From JAVBJV01 sp031555315 (GTDB lineage: Bacteria > Pseudomonadota > Alphaproteobacteria > Acetobacterales > Acetobacteraceae), in the NCBI GenBank assembly GCA_031555315.1, contig JAVBUO010000010.1:84072-148071 (forward strand): a DNA stretch of 64,000 nt. The letters are read 5' to 3'. Below are positions 1-9,342 of this stretch, piece by piece. Positions within the stretch are counted from its first letter, which is position 1, and each line of letters begins with the position of its first letter. Made by a program: the position numbers and the translations under genes. The notes beneath the pieces are model-generated. The model made no database searches. It had not been told where the DNA came from and saw nothing but the letters and a program-made list of their open reading frames with translations.

Positions 1-182
1 TCGCCTTCAACGCGCAGACCCGCGCGCAGGTCGATGCGTTCCACAAACAGGCGCTGGCGCATGGCGGCAGCGACGAAGGCGCGCCCGGCCTGCGCGCGCA
101 TTATCATCCCAATTATTACGGCGCCTATGTGCGCGACCCCGACGGCAACAAGCTGTGTTGCGTATGCCATCTGCCTGCCTGA
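1..182 (+). CDS. VOC-family (glyoxalase/bleomycin-resistance) protein, C-terminal fragment
   Basis: Only the last 59 codons are in the window; the gene runs in from the left edge. The reading frame starting at base 3 ends with a Tyr-Gly-Ala-Tyr-Val-Arg-Asp-Pro-Asp-Gly-Asn-Lys stretch, the usual C-terminal strand signature of vicinal oxygen chelate (glyoxalase I-like) proteins, in which the nearby Tyr/Glu side chains help bind metal. It converges on trxA across a shared terminator. Substrate cannot be inferred from this piece. Confidence 0.75.
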   Translation, partial: AFNAQTRAQVDAFHKQALAHGGSDEGAPGLRAHYHPNYYGAYVRDPDGNKLCCVCHLPA

Positions 183-202
183 CGGCAGCGCGTTTCGCAT
201 AT

Positions 203-233
203 AAAAAGGCCGCGCTGAATGCGCGGCCTTTTT
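203..233. terminator. Bidirectional intrinsic terminator between VOC gene and trxA
   Basis: A perfect 8-bp GC-rich stem (208-215 with 221-228) closes a 5-base loop, flanked by A5 on the left and T5 on the right, so it can terminate transcription arriving from either of the convergent genes. Confidence 0.85.
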
Positions 234-255
234 CATGGCGTGATGTCCAAGCGGT

Positions 256-582
256 TCAAAGCGCGCCGCTGATCCAGGCGTGAAGCTGGCTTTTGCGCAG
301 CGCGCCGACCTTGGTATCCACCGGCTTGCCGTCCCGGAACAGGATCAGGGTCGGAATGCCGCGCAGGTTGAAGCGCGCCGCCGTCTGCTTGTTCTCGTCG
401 ACATCGACCTTGGCGATGGTGACCTGCCCTGCGAATTCCTGTGCCAGCTCTTCCAGGGCGGGGCCGATCTGCTTGCACGGGCCGCACCATTCCGCCCAGA
501 AATCGACCAGCACCAGCCCGGCGGATTTCTCCACGTCTTCGTGGAAGCTCAGGTCGGTGACAGCCTTGGTGTGTTCGCTCAT
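256..582 (-). CDS. trxA: Thioredoxin
   Basis: A 108-residue cytosolic thioredoxin that reduces protein disulfides using electrons from thioredoxin reductase. The active site Trp-Cys-Gly-Pro-Cys is at residues 32-36, preceded by the Asp27/Phe28 strand, and the cis-proline loop (GIPT) follows near residue 75. Length is normal for a single-domain thioredoxin. It is the last gene of the leftward tsaE-amgK-murU-addB-addA run, 74 bp downstream of addA, and may also have its own promoter in that gap. A GAGGT ribosome-binding site precedes the ATG. Confidence 0.95.
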   Translation of the reverse strand: MSEHTKAVTDLSFHEDVEKSAGLVLVDFWAEWCGPCKQIGPALEELAQEFAGQVTIAKVDVDENKQTAARFNLRGIPTLILFRDGKPVDTKVGALRKSQLHAWISGAL

Positions 583-656
583 GCGTACCTCAAGTTTTGG
601 AAACTGGGGGATTGTGGAAATCCGGATATGGAAAGTGGCGATCCCGCCCCCTCAGG

Positions 657-3600
657 TCAAGCCGGGGCATGCCGGTCGAGGAGCGAATCGGGCAGTACCA
701 TCACACGCGCCGCGCGAGTCCATATCAACACACAGGTGATCGCCCGGCCGGGAAATACGCCGCGCAGCACGGCGCGATACGCCGCCATCTGGCGCAGGTA
801 GGCGACCGGCGCATCTGCCGGGTTTTCCGGCGGTTCACGGCTGGTCTTGAAGTCGGCCATCAGGATCTGCCCGGGCAGCACCGCGATACGGTCCATCACC
901 CCGCCGATCACCTGCTGGCCGATCAGCCCGGTCAGCGGCACTTCGGCGCGGCTCGTGGGGCCGAACAGCGCGCCCAGATCGGGGTGGTCCATCACCGCCA
1001 GCACCTCGGCCGCGATGCGCGCCGCTTCGGTTTTTGGGTAACTGGCGCGCAGATGACGCAGGGCGGCGGCAGGGCGTTCGGCAGCGGGGATGTCGGGCAG
1101 ATGTTGCAGCAGCGTATGCACCGCCAGACCGCGGGCGAAGCGCGCCCCGTGCGGATCGCGCGCCGCCAGTGGCGCGGCGGCGGCGGGCGGCGGGCCATGT
1201 TGTGCGCCTTCGGGCCGGCTGGGGGCCAGCGGGCGCGGAATGGCCGGTTCCACAGGCGGCGGCGCGGCGCGCCAGACGGGCGCGGCACCGGCCCAGGCCG
1301 GCAGCGGCGTGGCGGGTACAGGCGCCTGCCGGGCGGCATCGGCCTCGGGCGGGCGGGTCTGCGGGGTCGAGAGGCTGCGCACGCCATCTTCCTCGGCCGT
1401 TGCGCCGAGCCTGTCGAATCCGCGCTGCACCAGATCGTACCATGACAGGGCGGCATAGCCGGGCTCGGTCTTCGTGCGCTGCCAGCCGCAGACGATCAGC
1501 CGGTCCTCGGCGCGGGTCAGCGCCACATAGAGCAGGCGGTTGTATTCCTCGAGCCCGGCGGCGCGGATCTGCGTCTGTGCCGCGCCGATCTGCGGCGGCG
1601 CCATGTCCTGCGCGGGTGACCACAGCGGGATGTCGGTCTGTGTCGCGCCGTCGTGCAGCCAGACCAGTTTGGTGTCGAACCGCGGCAGGCCGGTGGTGTC
1701 GGGCAGGATGACCAGCGGCGCCTGCAGTCCCTTGGCGCCGTGCACCGTCATCACGCGGACCGCATCGCCCGTCGCTTCGGCCTCGCGCTTCACCTCGGCG
1801 GCGGAATTGCGCAATGTGTGGACGAAACCCTGCAGCGACGGCGTCTGGGTGCGCGCATAGTTCAGCGCCGCGTTGAGGAATTCGTCGAGCGGTTCCGCCG
1901 CCTCCGGCCCCAGCCGGGCCAGCAGCCGCGCCCGTCCGCCCAGCGGACCCAGTGTCTCGGAGAACAGCGTGTGCGGCGAAACGTAATCGGTACGGGCGCG
2001 CAGTGCGGCCAGGAAATCGTGTGCGGCTTGCCAGTCCGCCCGTTCACCGGCGCGGTGCTGCAGCGTGTGCCACAGCGACGCCGTGCGGCCCAATGCCAGC
2101 GCCATCAGCGAATCGTCGCCGATATTGCCCAGCGGGCTGGTCAGCACGCTGGCCAGCGACAGATCGTCCTCGGGCAGCAACAGCACGTCGGCCAGCGCCA
2201 GCAGGTCCTGCACGGCGGGCTGTTCCGTCAACGTCATACGGTCCAGCCCCGCCACCGGCACGCCGCGTGTTTTCAGCGCGCGCACCAGCGTGGCGACGAA
2301 AGTGCCGCGCGTGCGCACCAGCACCAGAATGTCGCCGGCGCGCAGCGGCCGGCCACGGCTGTGCAGCGGCGCGTCGTCGGCGAGCTGCCGCGCGATCCAG
2401 TCGGCGATGGTGTTGGCCAGCGCCTGCGGCGCGGATTCGGTGTTCAGATTGCGCTCGGGAATGCTCCACGGTGCCGCCTCGGGCCGTTCGGGGCGGCGGG
2501 TCAGCGGCCACAGCTCGACCCGCCCGGCGTGGCCGGCGCGATCGGCGATGTGTTCCAGCACGTTGTCCGCGGGCACCACGCCCTGCGCGGCGTCGGGGTC
2601 GGCGAACACCGCGTCGGTCAGGCGCAATACCGGTTCGGTGGAACGGAACGACACGTCGAGTTCGGGTTCGCACCATTCGGCCTGAACGCTGCGCGTGCGT
2701 GCGCCCAGCGTTTCGCGCCACGCGTCGAAACCCGACGGATCGGCGCCCTGAAACGAATAGATCGACTGTTTGCGGTCGCCGACCGCGAAGATGGTACGCC
2801 TGCGGTCCTGCGCGCCGAAGCCGGCGAAAAATTCGCCGCTCAGCGCTGCGGTGAGCTGCCATTGTTCGGGGGCGGTGTCCTGCACTTCGTCGAGCAGGAT
2901 ATGATCCAGCCCGCCGTCGAGCTTGTAGAGAACGAACGCCGCGCCCGGGTCGTGCAGCAGTTTCGCCGCCAGTGCGATCATGTCGGCGTAATCCAGCGCG
3001 CCGCTGCGGGTTTTGCGCGCCGCGTAGCCGTCGAGCACCGGGGCCGCCAGCGCGATCAGCGCGGCCGAGGCCTGTGCCACCGCCACGGCTTTCAAACGTT
3101 CCGCGGCGGCGACGATACGCAGCGCCTCGGCCTCGCACGTCGCGTAAAGATCGGGGGCGGCGGTTTTCACGTCCTTGCCGGCGAAGCTGCGCTCGGCGCG
3201 CGGTTCGCCCTTGTCGGTCAGGAAGATCCTGCGCCATTCGTCCCAGGACCGCGCCCGTTCCGCAACTGGCAGATCGAGCCACGCCAGTATGCGCGCCGCC
3301 GTGTCCTTGACCGTTGACGTTCCATATTCAGCCATTACCCGCGCCGCGTCGCGCAAATCGCGCTCGCCCATGAAACCGGTGCAGGCTTCGGCGAGAAGGT
3401 CGTCTTCGGTGGCGCCGTCCGCCAGATCGAGCACGCGGTACTGCGCGTTCTGCATCGCGCCGACCGATCCGCAGGCATGCAGCGCGGTGGAAAACCGCGC
3501 CCGTGCTGTCAGCAGTGCATTGACCAGTGTGGCGAACTCGTCCTCCTTCACCAGTCCGACCAGCGTCTGGAGCGCCTGTTGCGCCGGGCCGGCGGCGGCT

Positions 3601-4139
3601 TCATCCAGCGCGTCCTCGCGGCTGTCGCGCAGCAAGGCAGCGGCGTCGCGGTCTTCCACCAGCTTGAAGTGCGGCGTCAGCGCCGCTTCCAGTGGAAAGC
3701 GGCGCAGCAGCGACTGGCAGAACGCATGGATCGTGCCGATGCGCATGCCGCCCGGCACGTCGAGCACCTGCGCGAACAGCCGCCGTGCGCGGGTGCACAG
3801 CGCCGCATCCGGCGTCAGGCCGAGGTCGCGCAGATCGGCTTCCAGCGCGGCATCGTCGAGCCCGATCCATCTTCCCAGCCGGTTGCGCAGCCGCAGCGCC
3901 ATTTCGGCCGCCGCGGCGCGTGTATAGGTCAGGCACAGGATGCGCTCGGGCGCGGTGGCGGGGGTGTCCACATCGCCGAGCATCAGGCGCAGCAGCCGAT
4001 CGGTCAGCACGCGCGTCTTACCCGAACCGGCGCTGGCCGACACGAAGGCCGAGACGTTCGGGTCCGATGCCTGGCGCTGGGCGGCGGCGGCGCGGTCGCG
4101 CGGCGCGGTCGGGCGTGCGGTCGGGCGTGCGGTTGTCAT
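657..4139 (-). CDS. addA: Double-strand break repair helicase-nuclease AddA
   Basis: A UvrD-like superfamily 1 helicase of about 1160 residues with a C-terminal RecB-type nuclease, the A subunit of the AddAB (RexAB) helicase-nuclease that resects DNA ends for RecA. The Walker A loop (ASAGSGKT) is at residues 35-42. UvrD-type motifs follow (DEVQDT, VGDRKQSIYSFQGA, VMTVHGAKGLQ), and the nuclease core is visible as MADFKTSR near the end. I chose the ATG at 4139 because it overlaps the addB stop in an ATGA, as at every other junction of this operon; an in-frame start 21 bases upstream is possible. Length and motif order match alphaproteobacterial AddA. Confidence 0.95.
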   Translation of the reverse strand: MTTARPTARPTAPRDRAAAAQRQASDPNVSAFVSASAGSGKTRVLTDRLLRLMLGDVDTPATAPERILCLTYTRAAAAEMALRLRNRLGRWIGLDDAALEADLRDLGLTPDAALCTRARRLFAQVLDVPGGMRIGTIHAFCQSLLRRFPLEAALTPHFKLVEDRDAAALLRDSREDALDEAAAGPAQQALQTLVGLVKEDEFATLVNALLTARARFSTALHACGSVGAMQNAQYRVLDLADGATEDDLLAEACTGFMGERDLRDAARVMAEYGTSTVKDTAARILAWLDLPVAERARSWDEWRRIFLTDKGEPRAERSFAGKDVKTAAPDLYATCEAEALRIVAAAERLKAVAVAQASAALIALAAPVLDGYAARKTRSGALDYADMIALAAKLLHDPGAAFVLYKLDGGLDHILLDEVQDTAPEQWQLTAALSGEFFAGFGAQDRRRTIFAVGDRKQSIYSFQGADPSGFDAWRETLGARTRSVQAEWCEPELDVSFRSTEPVLRLTDAVFADPDAAQGVVPADNVLEHIADRAGHAGRVELWPLTRRPERPEAAPWSIPERNLNTESAPQALANTIADWIARQLADDAPLHSRGRPLRAGDILVLVRTRGTFVATLVRALKTRGVPVAGLDRMTLTEQPAVQDLLALADVLLLPEDDLSLASVLTSPLGNIGDDSLMALALGRTASLWHTLQHRAGERADWQAAHDFLAALRARTDYVSPHTLFSETLGPLGGRARLLARLGPEAAEPLDEFLNAALNYARTQTPSLQGFVHTLRNSAAEVKREAEATGDAVRVMTVHGAKGLQAPLVILPDTTGLPRFDTKLVWLHDGATQTDIPLWSPAQDMAPPQIGAAQTQIRAAGLEEYNRLLYVALTRAEDRLIVCGWQRTKTEPGYAALSWYDLVQRGFDRLGATAEEDGVRSLSTPQTRPPEADAARQAPVPATPLPAWAGAAPVWRAAPPPVEPAIPRPLAPSRPEGAQHGPPPAAAAPLAARDPHGARFARGLAVHTLLQHLPDIPAAERPAAALRHLRASYPKTEAARIAAEVLAVMDHPDLGALFGPTSRAEVPLTGLIGQQVIGGVMDRIAVLPGQILMADFKTSREPPENPADAPVAYLRQMAAYRAVLRGVFPGRAITCVLIWTRAARVMVLPDSLLDRHAPA

Positions 4140-7081
4140 GTGTCGTCCTCGGCCGCCCACTCGGCGACGCGGGCGAGCTGCGCGTATTTCGCGTAGCGCG
4201 GCGCATAATCGGGGTGCGGCTGGGCCAGATACGGCTGATCCGCCGAGGCGAAACGTTCGATCAGCGCGATCAGCCCGTCGCGTGCGCTGGCAGCGGCGGC
4301 GGCGATGTCATCGCCGGTCGCGAAGTAGGATCTTTCCTCGCCGGGCACGCGCCCGCCGGTCAGCCGCCAGTAGACGAGTTCGACCACGCGTCCGGCGAAT
4401 GCCGCGCCGAACGCGCCGTCCTGCGCCATCGCGGCTTCCAGCGGCAGCTGCGGGGCGCGGCCGTTCAGCACGGCAGTTCTGGCCGGCACCGTGCCGGTCT
4501 TGAAATCGAGAATCGCGATGCCGTCATCGCCGCGCCGCTCGAGCCGGTCGGCGCGGCCGGTCAGCGTAAACCCGCCCGGCAGCGCGTATTTCCCGTCCGC
4601 TTCAGGGGCGATGGCGGCGAGCGGGTTTTCGGCGCGGCGCGCGGCTTCGTGTGCGGCCACCCAGTCGGCGATGCGCATCAGCCGCGGCCGCCAGTAAGCG
4701 GCAAGGGCGGGGCGCACCGCCTGTTCGGCCAGCGCCTGCTCCATTGCCGCGCGCAGGATTGCCGCCATGCCGGGTGATGCGCCGGGGCCGGTGCGCTGCG
4801 CGAAGGTTTGCAGCGCGGCATGCACGATGCTGCCGTAGTCCGAATGGTCGGCATCCTGATCGATCGGGTCCAGGGCGCGCAGCTTCAGGATATATTCCGC
4901 GTAGATCGCATACGGGTCGGCCAGCCAGGTCTCGATCTTCGTCACCGACAGGCGGCGCGGGCGGGCATGCACCGGTGGGCGCGGCGCGGGGGGGGGGGCC
5001 GGTGTTACGCGCAACGGTTCGTCGAGCATCCGCGCCCAGAGCTGCGCCGGGTGCTGGCCCAGTGTGCGTCCGTGCGCGGCCAGCAATGCCTCGATCCGCG
5101 TCAGCCAGCGCGCCGGAACGGCGGGCGCGCCGTCGCGCTTGCGCGGCGCCGACAGTATCACGTGTGGCGCGGCGCAGGCGCAGGCGACGAAATCGTGCGC
5201 CGCCTGACCGATGATCTCTTCCGGGCTGGCAAGGCCGATTCGCCGGCGCATCGGGCGGCTCAGCCACGGACCGGGATCGGTGGCGGGCGGCCACACGCCT
5301 TCCACCAGCCCGCCCAGCACGAGGGTGTCCACGGTCTGCAACTGCGATTCCAGCAGACCCCAGATATGGATGCGCGGATGTTCGCCGCCCGCCCGCCCGC
5401 GCAGCGCGCGGCGGCTGCGCACCACCGGGCCTTGCAGTGCCGCATCGAGCAGCAGGGAGAAATCGCGCGGGTCGATGTCGGGCAGATGCTGGAACGCGTC
5501 GCCCAGCGCCGCCAGATGCGTGGCCAGTGCCTCGCCATCCTCCCACGCCCACAACCGGTCGGGGCCTTGGGTATCGTCGCTGGCGGCGATGGCCTCGGCG
5601 CTTTCGGCCAGGGTGCGCAGCAGCGCGGCGGGCGCGGTCCGCATCGCCGACGACAGCGCCAGCAACGGAGCTGTCGCGGTTTCCAGCCGGGCGATCAGAT
5701 CCGCCGCCGCATCGGCATCGGCCTGCGGTTTGCGTTTGTCGGCGCGCGCCAGGTCGAGCGCGCGTTTCAGCCCGCCCAGTCCGGCCGGCGGACGCGGCCC
5801 GCGCAGGCACAGCAGCTCCAGTGCCCGCGCCGCATTACGGCAGACCGGCGCGGGCAGGCCCAGCGCCGCCAGCGGGTGTTTCAGCAGTGCCAGCAGCGGG
5901 ACCGGCGCGAACCGCGTGGCGACGGCCTCGGCGAGCAGGCGCAGGAACACGGCGGGCGGCGTTTCGTTGAGGTTTTCACCGGCGCTGTCGTCGGCGACCA
6001 CACCGTAGCGCGCCAGTTCCGCCGCCACGCGCCGCGCCAGATCTCGGTCCGGGGTGACCAGTGCCGCCGTCGCGGCGGGCGTTTCCAGCGCTTCGCGCAG
6101 GATCAGCGCGATGGCGACCGCCTCGTGCTGTGTGTCCTCGGGCGTGATGCGGAACAGGTTCTGCGTGGCGTCGGCGGTCGGCGTCGCATGGCTCCACGCA
6201 TCCAGCGTCTGCGCGGGGCACAGCGCCAGTGACAGGAGGCCGGCGCGCCCCTGCACCGGCGAGGCGCAGGCGGCGGACGGGCGCGGTGCTTCCATCGCTG
6301 CCAGCATGCGCGCCTGCCCCGCATGCGGGTGCATTGGGGTTTCATTCAGCAGCGTCCACACATCGTCGGGCAACGTGGTGTCCAGCGCCGGCAGGATCAC
6401 CCGCCCGTCCGGCAGTGCCGCGATGGCGCGCAACAGCCGCGCCACGGCGGGCGTGCTGCTGGTCATTCCCACCGCCCAGAGCGGATCGTCACCGTGCAGC
6501 GCGGGCAGGGCACGGGTGGTGGCGTCGAGCAGCGCGACACGGCGCGCGCCGGGGTTCATCAATCCGCGTTCTTTCAGATGACGCGGCCAGTGTTCCGTGA
6601 CGATGGCGAGGAATTGCAACGTGCGCTGCCAGTGGGCGGCGAATTCCGGGTCCGCCGCGTCGGGCAGACGGGCGAGGTTTACTTCGGCGCGCTCGGCCTC
6701 GTCCATCAGCGCGGCAAGCTCGCCCGCCAGCCGCCACGCCTGTTCGGTGTTCTGCGCCTCACGCGCCGCCAGTACCAGTTGCGTCAGTTCGGCCTGCCGG
6801 CGCAGCGGGTCGATGGCGGGCGGCAGGTCGAGCGCGCCCATCATCGCCAGCGGCGCTTCGTCGAGCGCGCCCAGCGCCACGATACGCGGCAGCAGCAGCG
6901 GCGCGCCGTCGCCCAGACGCAGGAACGCCTCGGCCAGGGCGCGCGCGGCGCGACGGGTGGGCAGCAGCAGCGTGCCGCGCGCCAGACGCAGCGGATCGGC
7001 AAGCCCGCCCGCCTGCGCGATCCACTCGCGCGCCACCGCGTCGAGGATCGGCACACCGGGCGGGTAGGCGTGGACCGTCAT
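4136..7081 (-). CDS. addB: Double-strand break repair protein AddB
   Basis: The B subunit of AddAB, about 981 residues. It has an inactivated helicase-like fold with a C-terminal RecB-family nuclease, seen as ILDFKTG followed by a downstream Gln-rich segment. The frame stays open well upstream of 7081, but the ATG at 7081 is preferred: it overlaps the murU stop as ATGA and gives the expected N-terminus. The stop overlaps addA in the same way, so A and B are probably translationally coupled. An 11-G run on the + strand (4988-4998) encodes a Pro-rich linker and is a potential slippage site, but the frame is intact here. Confidence 0.93.
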   Translation of the reverse strand: MTVHAYPPGVPILDAVAREWIAQAGGLADPLRLARGTLLLPTRRAARALAEAFLRLGDGAPLLLPRIVALGALDEAPLAMMGALDLPPAIDPLRRQAELTQLVLAAREAQNTEQAWRLAGELAALMDEAERAEVNLARLPDAADPEFAAHWQRTLQFLAIVTEHWPRHLKERGLMNPGARRVALLDATTRALPALHGDDPLWAVGMTSSTPAVARLLRAIAALPDGRVILPALDTTLPDDVWTLLNETPMHPHAGQARMLAAMEAPRPSAACASPVQGRAGLLSLALCPAQTLDAWSHATPTADATQNLFRITPEDTQHEAVAIALILREALETPAATAALVTPDRDLARRVAAELARYGVVADDSAGENLNETPPAVFLRLLAEAVATRFAPVPLLALLKHPLAALGLPAPVCRNAARALELLCLRGPRPPAGLGGLKRALDLARADKRKPQADADAAADLIARLETATAPLLALSSAMRTAPAALLRTLAESAEAIAASDDTQGPDRLWAWEDGEALATHLAALGDAFQHLPDIDPRDFSLLLDAALQGPVVRSRRALRGRAGGEHPRIHIWGLLESQLQTVDTLVLGGLVEGVWPPATDPGPWLSRPMRRRIGLASPEEIIGQAAHDFVACACAAPHVILSAPRKRDGAPAVPARWLTRIEALLAAHGRTLGQHPAQLWARMLDEPLRVTPAPPPAPRPPVHARPRRLSVTKIETWLADPYAIYAEYILKLRALDPIDQDADHSDYGSIVHAALQTFAQRTGPGASPGMAAILRAAMEQALAEQAVRPALAAYWRPRLMRIADWVAAHEAARRAENPLAAIAPEADGKYALPGGFTLTGRADRLERRGDDGIAILDFKTGTVPARTAVLNGRAPQLPLEAAMAQDGAFGAAFAGRVVELVYWRLTGGRVPGEERSYFATGDDIAAAAASARDGLIALIERFASADQPYLAQPHPDYAPRYAKYAQLARVAEWAAEDDT

Positions 7082-7809
7082 ACGGCGGCCTTGGTCAGCA
7101 GTTGGCCGGTATCGTGCAGATCGGCAGGGGTGGACAGGTGAAACCACGGGCCGTCGTGCACGATGGCGAACAGGCGGTCGGCATCGATGGCGCGCTGCCA
7201 GACGATGTTGGTGCTGAACCTGCCATCCGGTCCCGCCGCGAATAGCGCGGGTTGGGCGATCTGCATGCCGGTGTAAAAATACGGCACGACCTCGCGCTCG
7301 CGCCGGCGGCGTACGCGGCCTTCGGCGTCGAGCATGAAATCGCCCATTCCGGCATCGCCCTGCATGCGGCTGGTGCGGGTGACCAGCAGCAGCGCATCCA
7401 TGCGCGCCGGATCGAACATCGCCGCCATGCGCTGTAACGTGTCGTACGGGCCGTTCAGCCAGAACGCATCGCCATTGATCACGAAGAACGGATCGACGCC
7501 CAGATCGGCCAACGCCGCCTTCACCCCGCCGCCGGTTTCCAGCAACGTGTCTTCGTGGCGCAGGATGAAGCGGATTTCCGGATCCTGCTGCGCGCGTTGC
7601 GCGATCTGTGCGGCGACCTGATCGGCGTGCCAGTGCGCGTTCACCACGATGCGCCGCACGCCCGCAGCGCACAGCCGGTCGATCGCGTGATCGAGCAGGC
7701 TTCTGCCCATCAGTTTGAGCAGCGGTTTGGCGGTGACGTCGGTCAGCGGGCGCATGCGGGTGGCAAGCCCGGCGGCGAGGATCATCGCGGTGTTCGGCGT
7801 CGTGCTCAT
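7078..7809 (-). CDS. murU: N-acetylmuramate-1-phosphate uridylyltransferase (MurU-like)
   Basis: A 243-residue nucleotidyltransferase with the NTP-transferase signature MILAAGLATRMRPLTD at residues 9-24 and a conserved Lys-Pro after it. In Pseudomonas and many alphaproteobacteria MurU joins UTP to MurNAc-1-phosphate, giving UDP-MurNAc and bypassing de novo (fosfomycin-sensitive) synthesis. The adjacent upstream kinase AmgK makes the substrate, which is the main reason for choosing MurU over a generic mannose-1-phosphate guanylyltransferase. It overlaps both neighbours by ATGA. Confidence 0.85.
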   Translation of the reverse strand: MSTTPNTAMILAAGLATRMRPLTDVTAKPLLKLMGRSLLDHAIDRLCAAGVRRIVVNAHWHADQVAAQIAQRAQQDPEIRFILRHEDTLLETGGGVKAALADLGVDPFFVINGDAFWLNGPYDTLQRMAAMFDPARMDALLLVTRTSRMQGDAGMGDFMLDAEGRVRRRREREVVPYFYTGMQIAQPALFAAGPDGRFSTNIVWQRAIDADRLFAIVHDGPWFHLSTPADLHDTGQLLTKAAV

Positions 7810-8810
7810 GCGGCGGTTTCCACATCCGGGTTGCAGCGCCGGTCCTGCGGCACGTGCCGGTCGAGGAACGCGGCCAGCGGCGCGGCGGCCTGTTGGGTCA
7901 GCGCATCCAGCAGCCATCCCCAGGTGCGCGCGCTGTGCAGGCGCAGGTAATGCGGTTTGCGGTCGCGCCGGTCCAGCCGCACCCACAGCGCGGCGACGCG
8001 CAGATGCCGGTGCGCGGCGCAGATCGTCATCGCGTCGCGGAACGCCGCGGCGTCCAGTTCGGGCCTCTGGGCGAGGTAGCGTTCGGTCAGCGCGCTGCGC
8101 AGCGTAGCGTCCATGTCGCGGCGCGCGTCTTCGATCAGCGAGACCAGGTCGTAGGCGGGGTGGCCGGTCATCGCGTCCTGAAAATCCAGAATGCCGGCGC
8201 GGCGGAAACCGGCGCGTTCGGGCAGCCACATCAGGTTGCTGGCGAAATAGTCGCGGTGCACCAGTTCGCGCGGTCCGGCGGCCAGCGGGGCGAGCAGCGT
8301 CTGGATCGCCGCGCTGAAATCGGCGCGCACCGCATCGACGGGGGCGGTGCCGAACATCGCCGGCCACCACCAGTCGAGGAATGTCGCCCCGGCCAGCCGT
8401 TCCATGATCGGCGTGTCCCACGGCGCCAGCCCGGCGGGCGCCGCCGCCTTGTGCAACACGGCCAGTGCATCGATCGCCGCGCCGAACAGTTCGGCTTCGT
8501 TTGCGCCTCCGGCCAGCGCGGCGAGGTAGGTGGCCTCGCCCAGGTCTTCCAGCAGCACCAGCCCGGCGGCTTCGTCGGCTGCGTAGATCTGCGGCACCGA
8601 CAGACCCGCCTGCGCCAGATGCGCGCCGATGCGCAGGAACGGACGCACGTCCTCGCCCGGCGGCGGTGCGTCCATCAGGATCGCGTTGCGCGGACCGCCG
8701 TGCAGGCGGATGTAGCGGCGCGCCGAGGCGTCCTGCGGCAGCGGCAACTGCTGTGCGCGTGCGTAGCCATGAGCGGTCAGAAAATCTGCGATCAACTGTG
8801 TGCGGGTCAT
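7806..8810 (-). CDS. amgK: N-acetylmuramate/N-acetylglucosamine anomeric kinase (AmgK-like)
   Basis: A 334-residue aminoglycoside-phosphotransferase-fold kinase. The Brenner catalytic loop HRDYFASN is at residues 185-192 and the metal-binding DFQD at 209-212. In the muropeptide recycling route AmgK phosphorylates MurNAc at the anomeric carbon for MurU, which lies immediately downstream with an ATGA overlap. The ATG at 8810 overlaps the tsaE stop. The family is broad, so the sugar specificity rests on gene context rather than on residues I can read. Confidence 0.83.
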   Translation of the reverse strand: MTRTQLIADFLTAHGYARAQQLPLPQDASARRYIRLHGGPRNAILMDAPPPGEDVRPFLRIGAHLAQAGLSVPQIYAADEAAGLVLLEDLGEATYLAALAGGANEAELFGAAIDALAVLHKAAAPAGLAPWDTPIMERLAGATFLDWWWPAMFGTAPVDAVRADFSAAIQTLLAPLAAGPRELVHRDYFASNLMWLPERAGFRRAGILDFQDAMTGHPAYDLVSLIEDARRDMDATLRSALTERYLAQRPELDAAAFRDAMTICAAHRHLRVAALWVRLDRRDRKPHYLRLHSARTWGWLLDALTQQAAAPLAAFLDRHVPQDRRCNPDVETAA

Positions 8811-9253
8811 AATTCTGAAATGCGATCGGCCCAGCCGGACAGAGCAACCTGGCGGGCGCTCTCGCCGATGGGGGTCAGGGTGATGGTCAGCGCGTCGCCG
8901 GGCGACAGGTCTTCCAGCCTCTCGGGCCATTCCACCAGCACAACGTCGGCCCGCGCCTCGTCCCAGCCGAGTTCTTCCAGATCGGCCGGACCGGACAGGC
9001 GCCAGAGATCGAAATGATGTGCGGTAAAACGCGGCAGGGGATAACTTTGCACCAGCGTATAGGTCGGGCTTGGCACCTCGAGCGCCGGATCGCCCGAACA
9101 GGCGCGCAAAAACGCGCGCACAAAGGCAGATTTTCCTGCCCCGAGCGGTCCGCGCAGCAGAATCGCATCGCCCGGCCGGGCCAGGCGGGCGATCGCAGCG
9201 GCCAGGGCGCGCGTGGCGTCTTCGGTGTCGAGGGTGCGGATCAGGTCGGGCAT
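8807..9253 (-). CDS. tsaE: tRNA threonylcarbamoyladenosine biosynthesis ATPase TsaE
   Basis: A 148-residue P-loop ATPase with Walker A GPLGAGKS at residues 35-42 and the VPSPTYTLVQSY and HFDLWRL stretches typical of TsaE (YjeE). It works with TsaB, TsaC and TsaD to put t6A at position 37 of ANN-decoding tRNAs. It is the promoter-proximal gene of the operon running left to trxA, and fpr diverges from it 89 bp away, so that gap should hold both promoters. Confidence 0.93.
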   Translation of the reverse strand: MPDLIRTLDTEDATRALAAAIARLARPGDAILLRGPLGAGKSAFVRAFLRACSGDPALEVPSPTYTLVQSYPLPRFTAHHFDLWRLSGPADLEELGWDEARADVVLVEWPERLEDLSPGDALTITLTPIGESARQVALSGWADRISEL

Positions 9254-9342
9254 GGGAATATATGATGCGTTATCCCCCGTATGCAGCGCAAATATCCGTA
9301 AATCGAGGTTGCGATGCTTGCAATCGCGGGTAGGGTGTCGCC

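Noticed and set aside
1653..3317. 554-residue rightward frame opposite addA
   Set aside because: Arg/Gln-rich shadow of addA.
4136..7825. addB extended through murU
   Set aside because: The extra 248 codons are the wrong frame of murU; the ATGA overlap marks the true start.
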